Assembly: GCA_033002965.1 (NCBI GenBank)
Contig: JAURVB010007419.1
Location: 30,122-94,121, forward strand
DNA from: Piper betle
Lineage: Eukaryota > Streptophyta > Magnoliopsida > Piperales > Piperaceae
Length of the DNA: 64,000 nt
Reading direction: 5' to 3'
Part shown: positions 10,919 through 23,004 of the stretch, piece by piece
How the letters are laid out: each line of letters starts with the position of its first letter
How positions within the stretch are numbered: position 1 is the stretch's first letter
Notes under the pieces: model-generated
Database searches by the model: none
What the model saw: only the letters and a program-made list of their open reading frames with translations
What the model was told of the DNA's origin: nothing
Position numbers and translations under genes: made by a program

Positions 10919-13900
10919 ATGGAGGAGGTTGATGGAGAATGGGTGCATGTGGGAGAGGGCGGGGATTCCTTAAAGATACAGTTTGATGGGCCGGCGAAGC
11001 ATTGGACTGATGCGGCGCCCATCGGCAATGGCCGCCTCGGGGCCATGATTTGGGGTGGCATTGCCTCTGATCAAATCCAGCTCAACGGTATCTACAGTCG
11101 TGCTTATTTGTTTTTGAGTTTTGTAGATATGCTGCACACTCGTTGCCACAATCACACGTCAAGTAAACATCTACTTCTGTCACAGCATAAGGCAGCAACT
11201 TGAACATCATGTAGATTGAACAAAATTGTGAAATATGCTTTGATCAATAAGGACATTCTTTGGGTTGTCTGTCTAGATGAAAAGAGCATCCTTTCGGAGA
11301 GGTTTTAGATAGTTAATAATGTGCGGATAATTTGACAATAGTTCCATCCTTTTTTTCCTTTCGTTCCCTTCAAGTTAGTCGAAACTTGGAAGTAAGGAAA
11401 GCTGTTTACTTCATGGATGCCTTTCTTTCTTTCTTACTTGGTACTCTGGTGCTCAATTTCTTGAATGCATCCATCTTTCTTTTTAGATGATACACTGTGG
11501 ACTGGTGCCCCCGGAGATTACACAAATCCAAATTTTCCAAGCGCCTTGACTCAGGTTAGGAAACTTGTCGACGATGGAAAATATTCTGAAGCCACATCTG
11601 CAGCAATGAGCTTGAGAGGAAAGCTAACAGAGGTGAGGAATTGTGGTTGTAACTTGTAAAAATCTTATTCCTCATTTTTTATGTCCGTTATAATCTGTTA
11701 TTTAGAAGAATGATTTTCCAACATATAATCCCTTCCAAATTCCAAAATACTATTGATTATTTGATCCTGATTAAATAGTAGAATTTATTTTCTTTGCAGC
11801 AACTATTGTGAGATGAAGTGGATCTAAAGGATTAGACCTAGTTATCCCGTCGTACTTAATTCTTTCATTGACTTTTCTGTTTTAGCACTGCTGTGTAACT
11901 AATTCTTGCTTCATCTCATGTTGAAGGTATACCAACCTCTAGGTAGTATAAACTTAGAGTTTACCAATCATGATGATGCTTCTGCTGAGGGTACTTATGA
12001 AAGAGAATTGGATTTGGACACTGCAACAGTAACGATCAAATATGTGGTAAATGGGGTCAATGTCACGAGGGAGCACTTCTCTTCAGGCGCCCATCAAGTA
12101 GTTGTCACAAAAGTATCTTCAAGCGTGCCTGGGGCTCTTTCGTTTCTTGCATCTCTAGACAGTAAATTGAACCACACTGCAAATGTGGAAGGGGAAAATC
12201 GGATCATAATGAAAGGAAGCTGTCCAGGACAAAGGACAGTGCATGGGGTATCAGTCAATGATAATCCACAAGGGCTACTGTTCACTGCTGTCCTTGAGAT
12301 TAGAGTTAGCAGTGAAGCAGGGGCAATCACCAAGCTTAATGATCAGAAACTTAAAGTAGAAGGATCAACTTGGGCGGTTCTACTTTTGTCAGCTTCATCA
12401 TCTTTTGATGGACCGTTAATTCAACCGTCAGCTTCTAAGAAGGACCCAACAGCTGATGCACTTCAGACTCTGAACTCCATACAGAACTTGTCTTATTCTG
12501 ATCTCTATGCATATCATTTAAAGGATTATCAGAAACTTTACCGGCGTGTCTCAATCCAGCTTTCAAGAGGCTCTATCCCTGAAGAACACTCGGGTTCATC
12601 AAATGCTAACGACAATAGTTTCCGTGATTGGCAAACAGATAATAGCGGAAGCCTTGCTGTGATTAGCAGTGCTGAGAGAGTCAAATCTTTTAAAAAAGAC
12701 GAGGATCCATCAATGGTAGCACTCCTTTTCCAATATGGGCGCTATTTGCTGATTTCAAGTTCAAGGCCAGGAAGCCAGGTTAACAACTTGCAAGGCATCT
12801 GGAATCAAAACACTGAACCCAAATGGGAGTATGCGCTCTCTCTCTCTCTCTCTCTCTGATCTCTCACTCTTTCACTCGCTCTCTTCCATTTCTTCCTTCC
12901 TTGCAGGTATTTCATGTAATGCCCTATTTCCTGTCTGATTTTGGGTACTTACCCATTTTTGTTATCTCAACAACTTAATACTAGAGAGAAGAAAAGTCTT
13001 GTAATAGTTTTTCAGAGCTCACAATATGTTGGGTTGGAATAGTAAACAACATAGATGATCGGGGGCTGGTACATATATATGCACATCTTGATAAATATAT
13101 TTCTTTGCCTCAAGAAAGGCTATTCCTTCGTCACATAATGAACCCAGTGATCTCCCCGGTGCATTGCCGGTTATAAATAAGAAGGGTTAGTATGTAGATG
13201 AGCATTCAACCATTAAAATTTTACCATTTATAATTCACTAAATGAATCTTAGATTAGGATCTACGTCGCCAACCTCTTTTTAGGATAAGGTGGGAAAAAA
13301 GAATAAGAATGAACCAAGTAATCTTTGTGTACTTCTTGTTGGAGTCACTATTTATTTGTCACGTACAACAGTTGTTGTGTATTGAAAATAAGCTTCAGAA
13401 TAATTATGTGCTTGTCATAAGAACACATTTGACCATGGTTTACGTTTTTCCATTCTTTTGCCCTATCAAATTTTATTCGGCACCATCGGTGATGTTTTCG
13501 AGGGAGCTTAACATTTTTCTCCAACTTGTGTCAGTTGCGCGCCGCACCTGAACCTCAATCTGGAGATGAATTACTGGCCGTCCCTTCCTTGTAATCTAAG
13601 AGAATGCCAGGAGCCACTGTTTGATTATATTTCCTCTCTCGCAAAAAATGGAAGTAAAACAGCAAAAGTAATTTAAACCCTCAACTCCTTTGCCTGTTAT
13701 TCTAAGATTGAGTTTCCCGTTCTACTACTGTCTTTTGTTGCTAAAATCTTTGTTCTAGCCTTCTATTAAAAATCAGTGTTGCTTTAATGACAGGTCAACT
13801 ACGAAGCAGATGGCTGGGTGGTGCATCATACTTCTGATGTATGGGCGAAAACATCGCCTGACAGTGGAAAGCCATTGTGGTTTCTGTGGCCAATGGGTGG

Positions 13901-15494
13901 AGCTTGGCTTTGTTGTCATCTGTGGGAGCACTATAGATTCACTTTAGACAAAGTATGACATTACCCAGCTGTTTTTTTTACTGCTCAATCAATTCAGAAT
14001 CTTCCCCTTTTTCTTTTTCCTTTTTTGTTGCTTCTTATTAGTCCCCAAAAATGGATATGAGAAAGTTTTTCATAAATTTCGTAGGATTTTCTGGAGGGCA
14101 CTGCTTATCCACTACTAGTGGGATGTGTTACTTTTCTTCTGGGATGGTTAATAGAAGGTCATAATAGTGAATATTTAGAAACCAATCCTTCTACCTCTCC
14201 TGAACATAATTTTACCGCACCAGATGGTAAATTGGCTTGCGTGAGCTACTCTTCAACCATGGATATGGCAATAATTAGAGAAGTGTTTTCTGCCATTGTA
14301 TCTGCTGCCGAGGTAACTACTCTGCTTTCACATTTTCAACTTTTGCTTCGTAACTGGTGCTGTACCACATTGAGGAACCTTTTGCTGATAGATATTAGGT
14401 AGAAGCAAAGACACTCTGGTAGAAAAGGTAAGGAGTGCGCTTGTAAAATTGCGTCCGACAACAATTTCGAAGGATGGCTCTATTATGGAGTGGGTAAGCT
14501 GAATCTGAATATTATGTGATCAATGGTTTCTGGCCAAGTGCCATACGTTGGGCTGCTTCTTGTATAATCATTATCTACTATTGTCCATGGGCATCGCAGG
14601 CAGAAGATTTTCAAGACCCTGAGGTGCAACATCGGCATATATCTCATCTATTTGGCCTCTATCCTGGTCACTCAATTTCTTGGCATGTAACTCCAGAATT
14701 GTGTGCAGCTGCTGCGAAAAGCCTAAACAAAAGAGGTGAACCAAGACTTTTTGTGTCAATATCATTCCATGCTTTCATTTCATTGCCAACCTGCTTGAAT
14801 AAGGAGAGACTATCTTACCTTCTGTTGAAATATGAAGGGGAGGATGGCCCTGGATGGTCTACAGCATGGAAGATTGGTTGTTGGGCTCGTCTACATGATA
14901 GTGAAAATGCATATCGAATGGTCAAGCACTTATTCAGTCTGGTGGATCCTGATCACGAACCCGCCGGCTTTCATGGAGGCCTTTATAGCAATTTATTTGG
15001 TGCACATCCTCCTTTCCAGATTGATGGGAATTTTGGGTAAACAACTAATTCCTCATTATTCATAACAAGCCCCATCAGGTTTATTTCGAGTGAACTTTTG
15101 TTTAGATATAATTCTGAAAATGTAATTTTATGCAATGAATCAACCTTAGAGCATGGCTTGTCACAGTTTTACAGCAGGAGTAGCAGAAATGTTTATCCAG
15201 AGCACCGATGAAGACTTGTACTTACTCCCGGCTCTTCCTCGAGATAAATGGCCTTCTGGGTGTGTGAAAGGACTGAAGGCTCGCGGCGCCGTGACAGTCG
15301 ACGTCTGTTGGCGACAAGGTGACCTTCATGAAACCAATTTCTACAAAACAACGGACCAAAAATCTGTCACTAGAGTTCACTACCAAGGAAATGTAGCCAG
15401 CCTCAGATTATCTCCTGGCACGGTTTACACTCTCAACAAGCAGCTGCAATGTTTAAGGACTCGAACTCTCTCGAAGTTGCCTTCTCATCAGTGA
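10919..15494 (+). CDS. GH95 alpha-L-fucosidase (FUC95A/AXY8-like)
   Basis: Ten exons (10919-11087, 11487-11632, 11927-12828, 13535-13667, 13794-13952, 14085-14312, 14392-14493, 14600-14735, 14838-15036, 15167-15494) join without frame errors to 833 residues, the usual size. Plant GH95 enzymes remove alpha-1,2-linked fucose from xyloglucan and arabinogalactan side chains in the cell wall. The N-terminal domain holds WTDAAPIGNGRLGAMIWGG and LWTGAPGDYTNP. The barrel carries LNLNLEMNYWPS with N412 and N414, NPSTSPEH with E543 as likely general acid, and FQIDGNFG with D721; these match the Asn/Asn/Glu/Asp set known from bifidobacterial AfcA. ALPRDKWPSGCVKGLKARG is near the end. No clear signal peptide is visible at this start. 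Intron 3 opens into a CT microsatellite. Likely functional. Confidence 0.95.
12835..12860 (+). repeat. (CT)n microsatellite in GH95 intron 3
   Basis: About 11 CT units start six bases after the 5' splice site (gtatgc), directly next to the exon 3 boundary. Confidence 0.8.
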
Positions 15495-15660
15495 GATGAT
15501 AACGAAGTTGGTACCATTATGCTAAATCGGTGTTCAAACTGCTAATAAGATACCATTATGGTCATGTTGTCAAATAAGGTACCATTACAGTTATGTTGTT
15601 TGTGTCTTAAAAAAAAGCGTCCTAACTTCAAATAAACCGCTGTGGTACTGTTGGTTGTAA

Positions 15661-15671
15661 ATCCCACATCG
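15661..15671 (+). promoter_or_regulatory. plant snRNA upstream sequence element (USE)
   Basis: ATCCCACATCG is an exact match to the plant USE consensus RTCCCACATCG. An AT-rich TATA-like motif (aataaaat, from 15708) follows 36 bases later. This is close to the spacing of RNA polymerase II snRNA genes (about 33-34) and unlike polymerase III U6/U3 genes (about 23-24). Confidence 0.75.
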
Positions 15672-15739
15672 GCTTGTAAGCATGAGAGGTGTGAGCGTTG
15701 CTTTGACAATAAAATTGGGCCAGCGAAAAGGATCGCTCT

Positions 15740-15865
15740 AGACCTTTCGTGGGCTTTTGCTAAGGTAAAGTGTAGTGTCCGTTTTATCAGTTTCATATCT
15801 GATACGCGGCCCATTGGGCCATGGGTTCTCAAGCGTCGCCCTCGCGTGGACCCTTCCAAGTGAGA
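15740..15865 (+). ncRNA. U2 snRNA-like gene, divergent or pseudogene
   Basis: The RNA would start about 32 bases after the TATA-like motif. The 5' half follows plant U2 step by step: AGACCTTTCG, GCTTTTGCTAAGGTAAAG, TGTAGTG, TTATCAGTTTCATATCTGATA, then a GGCCCATTGGGCC hairpin. The branch-site recognition element, GTAGTA in U2, reads GTAGTG. The T-rich Sm site and the usual stem III/IV region after the GGCCC hairpin are missing or unrecognisable; the sequence runs into GGGTTCTCAAGCGTCGCCC. With the promoter kept but the Sm region lost, this looks like a decayed or atypical U2 locus. The 3' end is approximate; a weak match to the plant snRNA 3' box (AGTGAGA) is at about 15858. Confidence 0.65.
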
Positions 15866-17394
15866 TTAATTCGTTGGGCCGGCATCGGAATGATGAATAT
15901 CCGTTGTTATCCATAAATGAGAAGGCCTCGCAAATGGGATAACTTTTGTTTAATATTTAATAAAAGCGCATTTTGAGTTAATGGGTAAGAAGGTGCACAA
16001 GATGGAATTAAGATTAAATATGGGCCTATGCAAGTATTTTAAGTTGCTCTCAAAAATGAAAGGAAAAAAACTTAATAAAATGCGGACGACTCGAGGGTAA
16101 AATTAGCGAACAATTTAATTAAGGTGTGTAAGTTTTTTGTAAGTCTGCATTGGAGAAATGAACTGAATTTTATTAAAACTTTGGCTTCTGAATCGTATAC
16201 CAGCAGACTTGTTTGTTTGTTCTTTAAACAAATTGGTATCAAGTTGAGTCTCACTTTCATGTCCATTTGTTTTCAAGTCAGTTTAGCACAGTTTGATAAA
16301 AAAGTTTAATTTTTTCTAAGCTAAATTGGAGCAGGTTATTTTATCTGATCAATTCTTTAGAGCCAACTAGTTTCAAGTGGAATAAAAATAAAATGCAAAA
16401 TAAGTAAACAAAGCGGATAGTTAGGTTAGATAAATATAGAGATGTAATAATCAACAGCCTCCTTGGCAAGCAGCTTGAGCTCCTTGACTGAAGCTTTCTT
16501 CGCCTCCGTCGAGTGTTGGCAATCTAGTTTCCCTCTTTCCTTAAAAGATGGAGATTCAAGCCAACGGAGCACCCGCGGCCACCTCCGCCTTCTTCTCCAC
16601 CACGTTCACTCCTTACTTTAAGGTCATGGCTTTTTCTCTATGTAGTTATAGGAGTTCTTGATTTGGTTCTCCCTACACAAAGGTGGTAATTTGACAGCTC
16701 AAAATCCAATTTTTTCGGCCAGTCATATTTTTACTTTGTCGTAAATTATACTGAAATCGTTTTTGTTTTCCATCCAACTTTTCGTTCCGGACGATTTTCT
16801 GTTCGTTCAGCAAGATCAAGTATAACAAAAAAAACCAATGATTTTTGGGTGTTTTTTAAAGCAAAGGCCGCATTCTTTTTTGCGCGATGTTTTACTTCAA
16901 AATTAGGAGGTGGTAGGAGATGCCCATTCCTTGAAGCTTCACAATTTTAATCGATAGAATCGCTTCGTTGAATTTGTAGCTTTTCCCATTCCTTCAAGCA
17001 GACACATTTGTGAAGGTGGGGTGTAATTGATGAGATTAGTATTTTGGTGGAAATCACTCGTCATACGATTGAATGTAGCATATATATGTAATTATACAGT
17101 TGTAAAAATATAGAGTTAGTTTAAGAAGTACGAGAAATTTGAAAATAATTATTGAATACGAGAGAGTATTTAACGTTTGACCCTTTATATTTACGGGTTC
17201 GGTCGTTATATATATATATAGTTGTATTATGAATAAAATAGAATAGAAGAGACTACAATTAAATTGAATGTATCATTGTATGCTTCATTGTGAGGTTTTA
17301 TAATGAAATTTTTCCTCTCCCTCTCCTCTCCCTCTCTCTCTCTTAGAAGAGGGAGAGGGAGAGACTCACTTCATAGTATTCTATCTTTGAGGTA
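15866..17394. other. intergenic DNA
   Basis: AT-rich, with one GC-richer island at 16440-16640. In the island an ATG at about 16549 opens a short frame (MEIQANGAPAATSAFF) ending in a possible donor (aag/gtcatg), and the opposite strand reads EAKKASVKELKLLAKEAV. I recognise neither. A (TA)n run lies near 17208 and a CT/GA inverted repeat at about 17297-17356. Confidence 0.4.
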
Positions 17395-17940
17395 ATTGAA
17401 TATGTATCCTAGTTAGAAATTATTCTTAATTGGAGTGTATTATTTCTAATTGGAGTGTGTTCTAGTTAGAAGTTGAGTGTATTCTTAATAGGTTAAGTGT
17501 ATTTGTATTAATAGTGAGGCTGAATGTATTTCTAATTGGAGTGTCTTTCAGTTAGAGGTGAGTGTTCTTAATTGGATAAGTCTTCTTATCTTTAAGGATA
17601 TGAATCGACTAGTTCAACTACTCATTAAACAGAATAGAGTACTGCTCTTGTCTCTGACCTCGAAAAGGGATCTGGGAGTGGATTTTTAATTGGAGTGTGT
17701 TTTCGTTAGATGTGAGTGTTCCCAATTAGGTGTGTATCATATTTGGAGATTATTTCTAATTGAAGTATGTTCCAATTAGAGGCTGAGTGTATTCTTAATT
17801 GGAGTGTGGTCAGTTAGAGGTGAGTGTTATATTCCCAGTTGGATGTATATCCTATTTGGAGTTTATTTCTAATTGAAGTGTGCTATACTTAGAGGTTAAA
17901 TATTCCCAATTAGATGTGTATCACAATTTAAGTAATTTGA
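17395..17940 (+). repeat. degenerate tandem repeat (minisatellite-like)
   Basis: The motif TTCTAATTGGAGTGTGTT followed by AGTTAGAGGTGAGTGTT and CCCAATTAGATGTGTATC recurs in imperfect units of roughly 60-75 bases across about 550 bases. Divergence between units shows an old array. No coding potential. Confidence 0.65.
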
Positions 17941-18543
17941 TATACCGACTTTGTCTGAAGTGTATGTCCATTATTTAATTATAATGGATGGTTTTATGAT
18001 TTTTCTTTTATTTTAAAAGTGGTTTCATGTTAAATTTGTGTGGTATTTATTCTTTATATCTTATTTTTATTGGTTGGCCTTGTCACACACTCAATATTAT
18101 ATATGATTATTCTGTATATTAAAAACCCTAACAGTTTTGTGGTGGATTTGATCAGGAGGATATAAATAATTAATTAAGTTGTCATTTCCTCTGAGAAAAA
18201 GATTAAAATTTCTAACTTATTTCAAGTCAATGGCATGGATCATAACTTTGATCGGAGGGTCTAGCAAAGCCCATTGCATTGAGTCGACTTCAGTCGAACT
18301 AAATTATACATTCATGGCTATGTTCATAATCTATGGAGATTAAAACTCTTATCTCCGAGAATAAAAAGGGTAACAAATAAATGAAATGTATAAGGACAGA
18401 TAATTAGTAAAAATCAACGGCCAAGATCAAACCGTGGGCGTCACTTCCAAAACCCCCAAAAACCCTGGGTTGGGATAGTAGGCAATGTACATATGTTGGC
18501 CGCCGCCGCCGGCGACGGGGTGGGGTTAGAGGTAAACTGAGAA

Positions 18544-19373
18544 ATGGCGTGGCGAGGGACGGTCTCCCGATCCCTCCTCTACGCCGCCACGTCCTCCGTC
18601 GGCCGCTCTCTCCCCCGTGCTCGCCCTCATCCCATCGCCGCCGCCCCGCCTTTGCCCTACCAGGTGTATATTGCATTCTTCGTCGTGTGAAGCATGCTTG
18701 AAATATTGTTTGTTTTGGGTTACCCGTTTGCTAGTTTGTTGGGAACTCTTTCTAGTCTATTGGTTGATGGTAGGGGAGTAGGAACTGCTTTGAATTTTCG
18801 GGCCTTTTTTTTAATGTGTTTGGCAATGAAGATGAATGATTGTTTGGTTTTTAGCCAATTATTGTGGATTTTCATACTGAGGAGAAGGTAAAAATGTTGT
18901 CTTTGCATAATCGAGATCTATGTTCTATGTAGTCCTTACTGTCTTTTTGCATAGTTTATATAGTATGTAGTGCTTACTGTGTTTTTGCTTAGTTTAGATA
19001 TCTGTTGTATTGTGTAGCTTGAATTTTTTATTATAATAAATTTTTTTATGATAATTTAGATCTCTGTACTACTGTGAAGCTTAAAGTTTTAAGATTTTAG
19101 TTCATTGTGGTATAAAAAATGATGATAGACGAAGTTGTTCATTGAGGAAGAAGCCAAGAAGGATCTATTTTTTATATAATGACCATTGATGTTCTGAATT
19201 GCACCTGGTGCATTTTTAGGTCTTTTGGAGAATTGGGTTGCACGCAGTCAATTCTGCCTCTGCACAGCATAGTTGCTGCCACCCGGCTTACTTCTCACCT
19301 TTCTGTTGATTTCTGTGCTTGGCGTGAGCTGTCTCGGGGTATCCTCTTCTACTGCATTTGTCCCGATTGCTAA
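18544..19373 (+). CDS. NFD6-like small organelle-targeted protein
   Basis: Two coding exons (18544-18665, 19220-19373) give 91 residues. The first encodes a basic, serine/alanine-rich presequence (MAWRGTVSRSLLYAATSS) suited to mitochondrial or plastid import. The second encodes SFGELGCTQSILPLHSIVAATRLTSHLSVD, the conserved core of the plant NUCLEAR FUSION DEFECTIVE 6 family, whose Arabidopsis member is needed for polar nuclear fusion. I chose the donor at 18666 rather than 18664 because only that phase keeps the conserved core open. A further donor at 19339 could skip the last 12 codons, so alternative C-termini are possible. The long downstream region is probably 3' UTR with introns. Confidence 0.8.
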
Positions 19374-22300
19374 TTAGTCATTTGTGAGTCCTCGCATTTT
19401 GGGACTTAAGTCTTAACTGTTCTTGAATCTGTTTCCTGTGTCATGTATCAATCTTAGGCAGTTTAGGATCGCTGGGTGGTCTTCTTTTAAGGTTTTTGCT
19501 TGCTTTTTCCTGATTGACGAAAAAAACTTGGGTTGAGATTGATAGGGACGGGTTATATGGATGGGTGATGCAAGATCTCAGATTGGGCGCATGTGCTGCA
19601 ACATGAAAACTGTAGGTCCTCCTCTTTTCCTTACCACCTGGCAAAACAAAACCAATACTAAATTATGAGAATTTTTTCCAAGTTAAATTAGAGCTGGGCA
19701 TAAACAATTGAATTCCAGATATTAAGAGATTCTACAAGGATCTTGTCCTGCACTATTGCAATCTCTTTGTTTGCTAATATCTCATACAAACAATTGGTAA
19801 CCAAGAAATTTTTGTACTTCAAATAATGATAGTTATGCAGTTACGCTGCTTTATTTTGATGTGCTTCTGGAGTTTAGGGGACCACTTCTTGTAGCTTTCG
19901 ACATTTTCTGAATTTACCATGCTTAAGTTGCGATCGTTGTGTAATTCTGATGCAAATATGAACACATTGGTAGTGTGAGAACGCATTTGTTAAAATCTTG
20001 AATGTTGCTCTGTATTTGTTTCAATAATGTTACACAGTACCTGCTGCTTTGGTTTTTTATTGACCCTTTTTTGTCTTTAAATACTGGTCAACATATAAGT
20101 TGATGTGTAGTGTTCTGTTTTGCGGTTAATTGTAGCTTTAGTGGAATTTCCCCCATAGAGTGGTCATGGTTAAATAGCTGGTGGTGAACCACTTTTTTCA
20201 ATTGGTCTGATTGGTTAATTATCTAATTGTCGTGCAAAGGTTGATTTCCGAACAAATAATGATGAATGATCTGTTTTGTCTTGTTCATCAATATGAGATG
20301 TTTTTCTATCATGACAACATGTCTATTGGGTTTTGTTTTCTCATTTCTTCCATTCTGCTGCTATTAGCCATTCGTATGGTCTTCATTTTTGCCAGGTGAT
20401 AATTCTACATCAAATTACATGTGAACAAAAATTTCTGGAGTCATCAGTTTCCAGTGATAAAGTAACTTATATTGGATACTGGAAAAAAATTTTGAATCCT
20501 TTTTACTTTGAAGAACTCTATGGCATTTTCGATTGTTGCAGAGTGCATTGCGCCCTTTTCTTAATGTGGACAAGAAGAGGTGATTCTCAAATGGGTAGAA
20601 ATTTTCTGTTCCATTATCCCATCCATGCAATGATAGACTACTTTCTAAGAGTAACAATGTTCTTTAATCTTTTCATTAAAGTTTTCAACACCCTACTGAG
20701 GCTAGATATCTTTAATATTGTAAACCATAGATGTATTTGGTCTCTGTTTTTCAATGGGAAAATATTTCAGAGTGTGTGTAGTAGCTGAAATTTTATGCTG
20801 TACTCTATCCATCAACTCAGAGCAGAAAGGGTGGTGTATCTTGCAGTTTTGATTGGATGAACTGCCTGATTTTACTGAGATATAATGTGGGGGTACTTCT
20901 ATGTTTGACATGTGGTATTTGTATGTTTATTGAATGGTCCCAATGATAGTCGTGACTGGTAAATATCTAATCTTTTTGTGTAGGTATTGAACGGCAATGG
21001 CAATCATGGTGCAGCTTTTGTTGCAACTAGCAGCCGAGGAAGTGTCTTTGGGAATCCCTAGAGGGTTGTTTAATATTTCTTTCCAATTTACCTTGGCGCA
21101 AGGGAAAGTTGTGAAGCCAATTAACAGTTCCTTTATTCTCTTTAGAAGCAAATTGCAAAGCTGATGAAAAGCTTTTGGAGTGAAATTATATTCTACGGAT
21201 GAAGAATCTGCTTATGTTTTTTATCTATCAAACATGTTCTCCTGATGCTAATATTCCGGGTCACATTTAATTCGCATTTAGAATATCGGTTTCATCTTTA
21301 TTTTCATGTCGATGCCACTTGAGTTCTTTTCTTTTCCCTCCTGCAACTCTGCGAGTTAAACCTGTAGCATCAGATGAGACCAAGAATCCAAGATTGGGAC
21401 TTACGAAGTGCAAACAAGGAACCCATTGTGTTTCAACATTTAGTCTGCAGTCTGATAGCTACAGCTCTGCCAAAGAGTCTATGGACAGTGCAGGATAGCT
21501 CTTGAATCCCAATATAGAGAGTACATGGACAGGATAACAGCCACAGCAAGGACTGGCAGATGTTTGAGACAATTATTCTCATACTAACACTGGTCCTGCT
21601 TCCCACATATCCAAAAGCATTGTGCTTGAAAGCAGTACCCCTACTTTTGACGATTCTTGTTAAGTAATATGGCTTTTTTACCTCTCCAAAACAAGAACAG
21701 TATGGATTGATGTTCCTTGAAAAGAACTATATCGAGGATTGTCTTTAAACCTGAGTCTCCACCTATGATGTTCTCCTAAACTGCTGATAAGTTTGCTCGC
21801 CATTTCAGAGATGGGTTGTTACCGATGATTGACGGTGGACATCCTTTTCTTAAATTCAATGGTGGAAAAGTTCCTTAAGCCATGAACCTGGGTAATTGTA
21901 GTGGCTGCTGATCTTCAAGCTTTTGACCCCCGCTGTCTCGAAGCTTCTTACTTCCTCCCCTTCTCTACTTCACACAGACGACGTTTATTTCAGACCTTTG
22001 CCTGAAATAAAATAAAATAAAACGTCTAATTCAGAACTGGCAATTTGGGTTTTCTTTAGGTTATGTGAAAAGACAAAGTAGACTTGTGCAGACCCAGAAC
22101 AAGGGCCCTTGTGAAAATCTTTCTATCAATTGTGCACCTCATGGATTCCTTGTGTATAATATCTTATCGGAAGCTGGGTGATCACTCCAGAAGAATATGA
22201 GCATCAAAAGCTTGCAATTATTCGTCAGTGGGGACAACAACATCAAAGGTCCATTTCGGGGGAACTGATCAACCTGTTGTCTTCTCCTTAGTTTAATAGC

Positions 22301-23004
22301 AACGGTATGCTAAGAATTGCTACAAGTGGCTCTAACTGCACTTCTCCCACTGTGCATGCACATTGCCCATTTCTCAAAGGATGGAGAAAAGCCCCCACAT
22401 GAAGCAATCCACAGTGATATTCCAATACATTTACAATACCACTGCATACCAAAAAACATTTAAGGGACATACCCACCTCAACATTTCATCTCCATTATTG
22501 GTTTATCATCCCGGTCCAAAGAATATAATACGATGAAGTGGGAAAAGACAGTGTGTCCACTCAAACGGGTACCTGAAGTGAGGAAGCTTATCATTTGCTC
22601 AACTTCTGCACTGTCACAACGCAACTTGATCACTTTTAACATTGAAAAGAGGAAGGTGATTACATGAGATAGAGCTAGATTAAGCTAAAGGGGTAATCCT
22701 TATCATCTGACTGTTGAAGAAGGAATAGAAGAAACCCTGTAAAGAGAGAAGTGACATAAGCATATTAGCTCCTCGGATACCAAGCATCAGATTAATGTGG
22801 ACTAGATTTCTGGATGGAAAGGTAATCAGAAATCTGAAGGAAATATCCACTGCCACTTACATTGATACATCACTTATCTGGCTTCTTTTGTTGCCCACAT
22901 CCTACTTGCATTTGCTCCCCTCCATTATAAGACCAGTTTTGAATGCTCCACCAGAGTCTCCTATACTTGTGCTTCACCACTATTTTCTGATCTAAACCAG
23001 AGTT
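19374..23004. other. probable 3' UTR and introns of the NFD6-like gene, then intergenic DNA
   Basis: No second long gene is visible. A candidate alternative terminal exon begins at 20984 after the acceptor ttgtgtag; joined to 19338 it would replace the last residues with a different 15-residue tail ending at 21030. The rest shows short ORFs only. The 5' leader of the zinc-finger gene should lie near the right end. Confidence 0.35.

Noticed and set aside
18404..18676. Minus-strand ORF of 90 codons
   Set aside because: Shadow of the GC-rich first exon of the NFD6-like gene.
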